A model generated the notes under the pieces. That model made no database searches, was not told where the DNA came from, and saw only the letters and a program-made list of their open reading frames with translations. DNA of 64,000 nt from Sinomonas mesophila. Lineage in GTDB: Bacteria > Actinomycetota > Actinomycetes > Actinomycetales > Micrococcaceae. The position numbers and the translations under genes were made by a program. The DNA lies in contig NZ_KV908326.1 in NCBI RefSeq assembly GCF_001999765.1, positions 58,229 through 122,228 of the forward strand, read 5' to 3'. This document shows, in pieces, positions 57,667 through 64,000 of the stretch. The first letter of the stretch is position 1; every line of letters starts with the position of its first letter.

Positions 57667-58857
57667 GTGTTGTTCGGTGTGACGTTCCTCGACGTGGTCC
57701 TCGTGCTCGTGCTGATTGGATATCTGGCCAACGGCATCCGGGCCGGATTCGTCGTGAGCCTGGCCGGTATCCTGGGCTTCCTCGCCGGGGGAGCGGCCGC
57801 GTTCTTTGCGGTGCCGCTCGTGAGCCAGGCCCTCGCCGAGAGCGGCTGGCGGGCGGCCGGCGTCGTCATCACTGCGGTGACCCTCATGGCGGCCGGCAAC
57901 GCGCTTGGCTCCGCCCTCGGCCACCGCATCCGTCGCGGCATCACGTTCAGGGGGGCCGGCGCCGTCGACCGTGCCCTCGGCGGGGCAGTGAGCCTCGTCG
58001 TGACGGCCCTCATCATCTCGATGACCGCATTCACCGTCTCGAGCATCGGCATCCCGTGGGTCTCCCAGCAGATCGCCGACTCGAGGGTCGTGCGGGGCAT
58101 CGACGACCTGACGCCCGAGGCCGTCAAGGAGCAGGCCGCGGCGCTGCGCGCATTCGCCGTCGGGGACGGCCTGCCCAAGCTCATCGAGGGCATCGGCGGG
58201 CCGGTCAATCCGGTCACCGTCCCGGACGAGGCCGCGGACACGCCCGAGCTGCGGGCGGCCTCGGAGTCGGTCCTCCGCATCACGGGCACGGCGTTCCAGT
58301 GCGGGCAGAACCAGACGGGCACCGGCTTCGTCGTCGCCCGGGACCGGGTGGTGACCAATGCCCACGTCGTCGCCGGGGTGGGGGAGCCCGTCGTCGAGCT
58401 TCAGAGCGGCGGCGCGCGCACGGGCCGCGTCGTGTACTTCGACGCCGTGCACGACCTCGCCGTGCTCTCCGTCGACGGGCTCGACGTGCCCACGCTTCCG
58501 CTGACCGCCACGAGCCCTGCGGGGACGAACGCGGCCTTCGCCGGCTACCCCCTCGGCGGGCCGTTCCAGACACGCCCCGCCGTCATCCAGGGCACGACGA
58601 CGGTCCTCGCCCCGGACATCTACGGCACGAACGAGACGCCCAAGCAGGTCTACCAGCTCTCCGGCAATGTCCAGCAGGGCAATTCGGGCGGACCGCTCCT
58701 GACCCTCGGCGGGCAGGTCACGGGGGTGATCTTCGCCAAGAGCGAGTCCACCGAGGGCGTCGGCTACGGGATCACGATGGAGGAGCTTGGGCCGGTCGCC
58801 GCCGCGTCGGCGTCCATGACGGCGCCCGTCCAGCCGGGAGTGTGCACGCGGAAGTAG
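57667..58857 (+). CDS. marP: MarP-family membrane serine protease
   Basis: 396 residues from GTG 57667. Four N-terminal transmembrane helices of the CvpA type (residues about 5-165), then an extracytoplasmic chymotrypsin-like domain: His in VVTNAHVVAG, Asp in VHDLAVLSV, Ser in VQQGNSGGPLL. One Cys in FQCGQNQTG and one in the C-terminal PGVCTRK match the disulfide of mycobacterial MarP, which is needed for acid and oxidative stress resistance. All key residues are present. Confidence 0.93.
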   Translation: MLFGVTFLDVVLVLVLIGYLANGIRAGFVVSLAGILGFLAGGAAAFFAVPLVSQALAESGWRAAGVVITAVTLMAAGNALGSALGHRIRRGITFRGAGAVDRALGGAVSLVVTALIISMTAFTVSSIGIPWVSQQIADSRVVRGIDDLTPEAVKEQAAALRAFAVGDGLPKLIEGIGGPVNPVTVPDEAADTPELRAASESVLRITGTAFQCGQNQTGTGFVVARDRVVTNAHVVAGVGEPVVELQSGGARTGRVVYFDAVHDLAVLSVDGLDVPTLPLTATSPAGTNAAFAGYPLGGPFQTRPAVIQGTTTVLAPDIYGTNETPKQVYQLSGNVQQGNSGGPLLTLGGQVTGVIFAKSESTEGVGYGITMEELGPVAAASASMTAPVQPGVCTRK

Positions 58858-58898
58858 GGCACGCCACGGGCCCGCAGGGCCGCGCGGGGGAGTCCGGG

Positions 58899-59372
58899 TC
58901 AGGCGACCGTGGCCTTGCGCGCCTCGGTGAGGTCAGCGAGGTACTCGACCGCGAAACGGTAGCCGAGGACGCCCGCGCCCGCGATCACCGCCTTGCTGAT
59001 GTCGCTGAGGTACGAGTGGTGGCGGAAGGGCTCGCGCGCGTGCACGTTCGTGATGTGCACCTCGACGGCGGGGAGCTGGACGGCCGAGATCGCGTCGCGG
59101 ATCGCGACCGACGTGTGCGTGAATGCGCCAGCGTTGATGACGATGCCGAGCGCAGTCGTGCGGGCCTCGTGGATCGCATCGAGGAGGTCGCCCTCGTGGT
59201 TCGACTGGACGCAGTGCACTTCGAGGCCGTGGGCCGCCGCTGCCTCGGCGCAGAGCCGCTCGACGTCGGCGAGGGTGGCCGTTCCGTACTTCTCCGGCTC
59301 GCGCGTTCCGAGGAGGTTCAGGTTCGGGCCGTTGACGACCAGGATCATGCCGCGGGGGGTCTCTTCCGTCAT
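58899..59372 (-). CDS. aroQ: 3-dehydroquinate dehydratase, type II
   Basis: 157 residues from ATG 59372. Shikimate pathway dehydratase, dodecameric. [17 protein letters not shown] (catalytic Tyr and Arg), [31 protein letters not shown] and [17 protein letters not shown] (catalytic His) are all intact. It stands apart from other aro genes; such isolated copies can also serve quinate use. A 12-bp hairpin lies 22 bp before the start. Confidence 0.94.
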   Translation of the reverse strand: MTEETPRGMILVVNGPNLNLLGTREPEKYGTATLADVERLCAEAAAAHGLEVHCVQSNHEGDLLDAIHEARTTALGIVINAGAFTHTSVAIRDAISAVQLPAVEVHITNVHAREPFRHHSYLSDISKAVIAGAGVLGYRFAVEYLADLTEARKATVA

Positions 59373-59393
59373 GGCCCCCACTCTAGGCCTCCT

Positions 59394-59424
59394 GCGGACC
59401 GGTCTCGCGACCAGACCGGTCCGC
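59394..59424. repeat. Family D hairpin before aroQ
   Basis: GCGGACCGGTCT (59394-59405) and its exact complement (59413-59424), loop 7 nt. It is followed by more ACCGGTCTG and GGACCTGTCTCGC copies to 59460. The same elements recur at 61517-61597. Confidence 0.75.
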
Positions 59425-59553
59425 GGCTGCAACACCGGTCTGTCCCGGACCTGTCTCGCGGTGGAGCACCTGTGTCGTTTTCGTGGTGGGGGAAGCGTCT
59501 GGCGCGTGTTGCTGCCCGGGCACCGCTCATTCTGGAGCGCCGCCGCCCACCTC

Positions 59554-59593
59554 CATCTGCCTGCACTGTGCTACATCTGCCTGAACTGTGCTG
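59554..59593 (+). repeat. 20-bp tandem duplication
   Basis: CATCTGCCTGCACTGTGCTA and CATCTGCCTGAACTGTGCTG side by side (18 of 20 identical), 95 bp before the AbiEi/DUF559-like gene. No further signal seen in 59594-59688. Confidence 0.8.
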
Positions 59594-59688
59594 CCGGTTG
59601 TCCCTCCACAGCAGCTGGTCACGGCGTGTCGTCCACATGGGCCTCCTTCTGTCTCCCCTAGCGGGCACCGCATCAGGAGAGTGGGCGC

Positions 59689-60657
59689 ATGGATACGAAA
59701 GCTTTGGAAGCGCGGCTCGCTGCAGCATGGCCGGAAGGGGAGGTCTGCACGGCCGCATACCTCCGCATGGCCGGGATCGGGGAACGGCAGCTTGCCGCAG
59801 CCGTAGCAGCCGGTCTGCTCGTCCGCGTGCGGCGCGGCGCCTATGCGGTTGCCTCGGCCTGGCGGACGCTCGCGCCCTGGGAGCGTCAGCCTCGCAGGCT
59901 TGAGGCCCACATCCGGACTGTGAGCGGAGCGGTGTACTCCCATTCCAGCGCCGCCATCCTGCACGGCGGGCGCGTCTGGGAGGCCGGGGAGAACGTCCAC
60001 GTCACGACGGTCTACAGGAACGGGCAGCGCAACCACGGCACCGACGTGACGGCGCACTGCCACCAGCTGCCCGAGGCCGCGGGCGTCGCGGTCGATTCGC
60101 CGTGGGGTCCCGTCACGGCGACGTCGCGCGCCCGAACGGCCGTGGACTGTGCGCGGACGCTGCCGCTCGAGAAGGGCCTGGTCATCGTCGACAGTCTCTT
60201 GGCTGACGGTCTGAGCAGGGAAGCTGTCGCTGCCGAACTGGAGGCCGCGACGACGACTCGTGGAATCTCAGTGGCGCGCCGCGTTCTCGCCCTCGCTGAC
60301 AGCCGTTCCGAGTCCGTGGGGGAAACGCGCCTGCGCCTCCTGATGTCGCTGTTCGGCATCCCGGAGCCCGTCCTCCAGCTCTGGCTCACCACGACCGAGG
60401 GCCATCATCGGGTGGACTTCGCCTGGCCCGAGGCGATGCTCATCGTCGAATTCGACGGTGAGGGCAAGTACAGCCAGCAAGGCACGCCGCAGCAGGCTGT
60501 GCTCGCAGAACGCCGCCGCGAAGCAGCCTTGATGGAAAGGGGCTGGCGCTTCATCAGGATCCGGTGGAGCGACCTCGAACGGCCGGAGGAGATCCGACGA
60601 CGCATCATGTCGAAGCTCTCCGGATATGTGGTTCCGGCCCGCCGAACAGCAGCGTGA
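59689..60657 (+). CDS. AbiEi-like winged-helix plus DUF559 endonuclease-like protein
   Basis: 322 residues, ATG 59689. The N-terminal 60 residues resemble the AbiEi antitoxin winged helix (YLRMAGIGERQLAAAVAAGLL, then VRVRRGAYAV). The middle part has the HSSAAILHG and TSRARTAVDCARTLP blocks common to this family. C-terminal DUF559/Vsr-like fold: SVGETRLRLLM (Glu), HHRVDFAWPEAMLIVEFDG (Asp and Glu-x-Asp), then RREAALMERGWRFIRIRW. Very frequent in actinobacteria, often in many copies; no partner toxin gene follows, so a toxin-antitoxin role is not supported. Nuclease activity is unproven. Confidence 0.8.
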   Translation: MDTKALEARLAAAWPEGEVCTAAYLRMAGIGERQLAAAVAAGLLVRVRRGAYAVASAWRTLAPWERQPRRLEAHIRTVSGAVYSHSSAAILHGGRVWEAGENVHVTTVYRNGQRNHGTDVTAHCHQLPEAAGVAVDSPWGPVTATSRARTAVDCARTLPLEKGLVIVDSLLADGLSREAVAAELEAATTTRGISVARRVLALADSRSESVGETRLRLLMSLFGIPEPVLQLWLTTTEGHHRVDFAWPEAMLIVEFDGEGKYSQQGTPQQAVLAERRREAALMERGWRFIRIRWSDLERPEEIRRRIMSKLSGYVVPARRTAA

Positions 60658-60694
60658 CGTGTGCCGGCTAATCCCATCACGGTGCGAGCGCCCA

Positions 60695-61414
60695 TCATGG
60701 TGCGAGCGCGTCGATCAGGTGACCGAGGGCTGCACCGATCTCGTGGGGTTCGGTGAGCATGGCCAGATGATGTGAGCTGCGACTGGTCACATGCCAGCCG
60801 GCCCGTTCAGCGTCCTCGGCTTGGGCCGTGTAGGCCAGCCGCAAGTACGCGCTCTGCGACGGGGCAGGGTCTGGAACCGCAGGGGCGGGCTCGTCGAAAT
60901 AGGCCACGGGGAGCCGCGGGAGCTCTGCGCTGAAGCGGGCCCGCAATCCGGGGTCGGGCAGGAGATGCTCGAGGACGCCCGGTGGGAACCACTCGTTCCA
61001 CGGCGGCAGGAGGCCGTCCCGCGCGAGGCCGCGCATCTGCCCACGCATATCCTCCGGGACTGTGCTGAACCAGCTGCGGCCGGGGTGGGGCAGAAGCGCA
61101 TCGACGAAGACCATGCCGACGACCGCCGTCGTTGTCGCGTCCGCGACAGAGGGCAGCAAGGCGCCCGCGCCGCTGTGCCCGACGAGGACAACGCGGCTGT
61201 CACCGTTGTGCTTGTCCGGGTCGATCGCGTCCGCGACAGCCGCGGCGAGCCGTGGGTAGTACGGAGCCGGGCCCGCGAACACGTCGGCCAAGGACGGCAC
61301 CACAGTTTCCTTCCCCTGCAGGCGCAGCACGCTCGCGACCGGCTCCCAGACGGATGCGCCGACCAGTGGGCTGTGCACCAGGACCAGAGCCGGTTCTCCA
61401 CCCATGGCACGCAT
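60695..61414 (-). CDS. Alpha/beta hydrolase, EstA/MenH-like
   Basis: 239 residues from ATG 61414; ATG 61405 and GTG 61438 are alternatives as no site clearly decides. Nucleophile elbow VLVGHSGAGALLP (Ser), N-terminal ALVLVHSPLVGASVWEPVA (oxyanion hole), late His in SSHHLAMLTEP. Family members are small cytosolic esterases. Convergent with the AbiEi-like gene (37 bp). Substrate unknown. The span 61415-61565 upstream holds family D fragments only. Confidence 0.78.
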   Translation of the reverse strand: MRAMGGEPALVLVHSPLVGASVWEPVASVLRLQGKETVVPSLADVFAGPAPYYPRLAAAVADAIDPDKHNGDSRVVLVGHSGAGALLPSVADATTTAVVGMVFVDALLPHPGRSWFSTVPEDMRGQMRGLARDGLLPPWNEWFPPGVLEHLLPDPGLRARFSAELPRLPVAYFDEPAPAVPDPAPSQSAYLRLAYTAQAEDAERAGWHVTSRSSHHLAMLTEPHEIGAALGHLIDALAP

Positions 61415-61565
61415 TCTTGACCCGCCACGGTTCGGCACTCAAGGGCCAACAGAGGGAGACAGGGAGGTCGCTTGACTCTCACCGAGGAGGGGGCCATGCG
61501 CGGAGGAGGGCCACGAGACCGGTCCGGGGCCGCGAGACCGCAAGGAAGGGGACCTGTCTCGCAGC

Positions 61566-61597
61566 CGAGGACCGGTCTCATACGAGACCGGTCCTCG
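61566..61597. repeat. Family D hairpin between hydrolase and alpha-galactosidase
   Basis: CGAGGACCGGTCTC (61566-61579) and its exact complement (61584-61597), loop ATAC. Preceded by GAGACCGGTCC (61515 region) and GGACCTGTCTCGC (61549 region), the same pieces as near 59394-59460. It could end transcription of the galactosidase gene on the minus strand (stop at 61653). Confidence 0.75.
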
Positions 61598-61652
61598 TGA
61601 CGCCCTCGCTCCGGGCCGGACCACTCGGCCGGGCGCGGGGGGCCAAGCAGGC

Positions 61653-63893
61653 TCAGGCCGCGACCCGGACCTCCTCGGCGTAGATGAGCAGCGCGTGCTC
61701 CGGTCGCAGGATCGGCAGGGGCAGGCCTACCTCGGCGAGGAACCGGCCCGTGGCCGTCGCGCCGCCGTCCGAGAGCCACGCCGGTGGCGCAATCTGCGTG
61801 AAGGTGTCCTTCCAGTCGGCGTCGTCGGGAGTCGGCAGGACGGCGGCCACGCGGTACGTGCGCTCGGGGTCGAGCCCCGGGATGCCTACCCGCCCGGGCA
61901 TCTCGGCCGCGAACGTGCCCAGGGCGACGGTCGCGAAGAGGCCCTCCCCGCCGTCGTGCGCGACGACGCCGTGCAGGCGCAGGTTCGGCTCCGCCACGTC
62001 CGCATTGACCCGCACCCCCGAGTGCAGGAGCCCGCGATGCCGCTTGAACAGCGCGATCGCCCGGCGGAGCGTCTCCCGCTCGGCCTCTGTGGCCTGGCGG
62101 ATGTCCCATTCCATGCCGAAGTGGCCGAAGAGGGCCGTCGCGGCGCGGAACGAGATGTCGTGCACGCGGCCCGTCGTGTGCGAGTGCGTTGGGCCCACAT
62201 GCGCGCCGACGAGCTCGGGCGGAAGGACGGCCTGGGTCCAGCGCTGGATCGTCTGCCGCTCGAGGGCGTCGTTGCAGTCCGAGGCCCAGACCCGGTCGGT
62301 GCGCTGCAGGATGCCGAGGTCCACGCGTGCCCCGCCCGAGGAGCAGGACTCGATCTCGACGTCCTGGTGGGCCGCCTTGAGGGCGTCGAAGAGCCGGTAG
62401 GCGGCGAGCGTCTGCTCGTGCACCGACGGCCGGCCGCCGCTGCCGTGCTCGGCGAGGTCCCGGTTCTGGTCCCACTTGAGGTAGGAGATGCTGTTCTCCG
62501 ACAGCAGGGTGTCGAGGCGGTCGTAGATGTACTGCCAGGCCTCGGGGTTCGCGAGGTCGAGGATGTGCTGCTGCCGCCACTCGAGCGGCAGGCGCCCACC
62601 CTCCTTGTGCGAGGCAGCGGCCGGGCCGACGATCCAGTCAGGGTGCTGCCGGGCCACGTCCGAGTCGAGGTTCACCATCTCCGGCTCGACCCAGAGGCCG
62701 AACTCCATTCCGCGGGAGGTCACGGCGTCGATGAGCGGCGTGAGCCCGTCGGGCCACAGGCCCTCATCGACGTACCAGTCGCCGAGGCCCGCGCTGTCGT
62801 CGCGGCGCCCGCGGAACCACCCGTCGTCGAGCACGAATCGCTCCACGCCGAGCTCCGCGGCGGACTCCGCGAGCTCGAGGAGCGGCTCGATGCGGTGGTC
62901 GAAGTACACGGCCTCCCACGTGTTGAGCACGACCGGGCGCGCCCTGCCCGACCCGCCGGCCTCGCCCTGGGTGCCCACGTGATGCGGCCGCGCGCGGAAC
63001 CAGTCGTAGAACCGCTCGGTCACGCCGTCGAGGCCGCGGTCCGAGTAGGCCGCGAACAGCACCGGCGTCGTGTACGAGGCACCGGGGGCGAGCAGGACCT
63101 CGCCCGGGCCGAGGAGCTCGCACGCGCCGAGCATGCGCCGCCCGTCGGCGAGCGAGTCGAGGTACTGCTCGTGGTTGCCGGACCAGCCGAAGTGCACGGC
63201 CCACACGCGGCCCGAACGGTTCGAGAAGCCGGCCGTGCCCGCGGCGACGAGCAGCGACGAGTCGTGCCCCGTGCGGCCGTGCCGGCCCGATCGCACCCAC
63301 GTGCCCTGGGCGATCGCGTGCCGCTGGGGGTGGTTCTCGCGGCACCAGCGGCCCGTCAGGTCGAGGAGCTCGACGGCGTCGCCCGGCACCGGGAGCACGG
63401 CGCCGAGCTCGTCGAGCTGGTACGCGGTCGCGCCCGTGTTGGTCAGCGTGTGCGTCAGTTCGAGCAGCCCGCCGGGGTTCAGGCGCAGGCTCGTCGCGAT
63501 CTCGAGGCCGGCCTCGTCGTCGCGCTGGCGCACGACGGCGGTGCCCGCCGCCGCGGTCCCCGCGCCCGGCGCGGCGGTCGTCTCCGCCGAGACGACGCGC
63601 AGGGCCGGCGAGAAGCCGAAGCCGGGCAGCGCCTGCCCGCCGGCGACGGGGGCCGTGCGGTGGCCGCGCAGGCCCGGCCGGCCGAGCCAGCCCGAGGAGG
63701 CCTGCGGGACGAGCCCGGCGACGACCGGGACGTCGAGGGCCGAGTGCGGCACGGGCGGGGCCAGGAGGCCGAGGTCCGGGAGGTCAGCACCCAGGCTGGC
63801 GCCCCAGTGGACGATCTGGGCCTCGCCGGAGTCGAAGGCGAGCACGAGGCTCGTGCCGGCTGCCTGGAGGTGCAGAGGGGTCAGGGGGTGCAT
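61653..63893 (-). CDS. Alpha-galactosidase, glycoside hydrolase family 36
   Basis: 746 residues, ATG 63893. Beta-sandwich N-terminal domain (1-320), then the TIM barrel: RFVLDDGWF, MEFGLWVEPEMVN, nucleophile Asp in YLKWDQNRDL, ESCSSGGARVDLGIL and acid/base Asp in VWASDCNDALER. C-terminal beta domain. Cytosolic, no signal peptide, so it would act on imported melibiose or raffinose-type sugars. A terminator hairpin and the end of another minus-strand gene lie just upstream at the window edge; a sugar transporter is a usual neighbour. Confidence 0.95.
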   Translation of the reverse strand: MHPLTPLHLQAAGTSLVLAFDSGEAQIVHWGASLGADLPDLGLLAPPVPHSALDVPVVAGLVPQASSGWLGRPGLRGHRTAPVAGGQALPGFGFSPALRVVSAETTAAPGAGTAAAGTAVVRQRDDEAGLEIATSLRLNPGGLLELTHTLTNTGATAYQLDELGAVLPVPGDAVELLDLTGRWCRENHPQRHAIAQGTWVRSGRHGRTGHDSSLLVAAGTAGFSNRSGRVWAVHFGWSGNHEQYLDSLADGRRMLGACELLGPGEVLLAPGASYTTPVLFAAYSDRGLDGVTERFYDWFRARPHHVGTQGEAGGSGRARPVVLNTWEAVYFDHRIEPLLELAESAAELGVERFVLDDGWFRGRRDDSAGLGDWYVDEGLWPDGLTPLIDAVTSRGMEFGLWVEPEMVNLDSDVARQHPDWIVGPAAASHKEGGRLPLEWRQQHILDLANPEAWQYIYDRLDTLLSENSISYLKWDQNRDLAEHGSGGRPSVHEQTLAAYRLFDALKAAHQDVEIESCSSGGARVDLGILQRTDRVWASDCNDALERQTIQRWTQAVLPPELVGAHVGPTHSHTTGRVHDISFRAATALFGHFGMEWDIRQATEAERETLRRAIALFKRHRGLLHSGVRVNADVAEPNLRLHGVVAHDGGEGLFATVALGTFAAEMPGRVGIPGLDPERTYRVAAVLPTPDDADWKDTFTQIAPPAWLSDGGATATGRFLAEVGLPLPILRPEHALLIYAEEVRVAA

Positions 63894-63932
63894 TGCTGTT
63901 CGCTTTCACGTGGTGCGGGCGGGTGGGAGGCG

Positions 63933-63972
63933 GGGGCCGGTCCCGGCGGGCGGTGCCGCGGGGACCGGCCCC
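63933..63972 (-). terminator. Terminator of the gene running in from the window edge
   Basis: GGGGCCGGTCCC (63933-63944) pairs exactly with 63961-63972, loop 16 nt, 12 bp beyond the TAG at 63985-63987. Confidence 0.65.
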
Positions 63973-63984
63973 GGCGGGGCGGGC

Positions 63985-64000
63985 CTACTGGAAGAGGGCG
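63985..64000 (-). CDS. Possible 3' end of a further minus-strand gene
   Basis: The minus strand at the edge reads Ala-Leu-Phe-Gln-stop, followed at once by a strong hairpin. Too short to identify; a sugar ABC transporter permease would fit next to an alpha-galactosidase, but this is only context. Confidence 0.25.

Noticed and set aside
59689..60657. Toxin-antitoxin or phage-defence locus (AbiE)
   Set aside because: Only the AbiEi-like N-terminus is present; no AbiEii nucleotidyltransferase gene follows, and such single genes are very common in actinobacteria.

Overview
The window is high-GC DNA of a free-living actinobacterium. The best match is the Micrococcaceae (Arthrobacter/Sinomonas-like): about 70% GC, GTG/TTG starts, many 4-bp ATGA/GTGA overlaps, a MarP-type protease, a GlxR/Crp-type regulator and DUF4177/RidA/NUDIX neighbours. 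This placement is inferred from gene content only.

Bases 1-38,500 hold a nearly complete purine/ureide catabolic island. It has urate permease, uricase, HIU hydrolase and OHCU decarboxylase (2.7-6.1 kb). The operon hyi-glxR-gcl-glxK-allB-bcp carries glyoxylate to glycerate and includes allantoinase (6.9-13.5 kb). The operon malic enzyme-aceB-DUF6986-like lyase-allE runs from 24.5 to 19.3 kb, with a divergent IclR regulator. Guanine deaminase with a purine permease follows (26.0-28.2 kb), then xanthine dehydrogenase xdhC-FAD subunit-fused FeS/Mo subunit (28.3-33.4 kb), a PDH E1 (aceE), an SDR and a C4-dicarboxylate carrier. A 15-bp operator, TTYCR-N5-YGGAA, lies before most of these units (nine good copies). 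I infer one IclR/AllR-like regulon. Malate synthase, malic enzyme and PDH E1 together would close a dicarboxylic-acid cycle that burns glyoxylate. allC and a classical ureidoglycolate lyase are not seen here.

Inserted at 13.7-19.1 kb are a hybrid histidine kinase, a REC-GGDEF diguanylate cyclase, a RibD/DHFR-like protein and an MmcQ/YjbR protein.

From 40.4 kb onward the genes are mostly housekeeping. An HxlR/hydrolase cassette is flanked by a duplicated 3' end of the neighbouring sterol-carrier-like gene. Then come asparaginase, purD-purC, a TPR regulator with a small secreted repeat peptide, tRNA-Pro, a heterodimeric ABC exporter, a metallophosphoesterase, a class A PBP, DUF4177, RidA, NUDIX, Crp, MarP, AroQ, an AbiEi/DUF559-like protein, an alpha/beta hydrolase and a GH36 alpha-galactosidase.

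The two most unusual things are these. (1) At 45.6-47.3 kb an XRE-TPR regulator of RRNPP build faces a 62-aa exported peptide that carries two exact copies of PTAIGNWPDPM; this looks like a peptide-pheromone system in an actinobacterium. (2) Several loci carry 21-bp-period repeat arrays laid out as inverted pairs, in two unrelated sequence families. One of these families also sits in frame inside xdhC.
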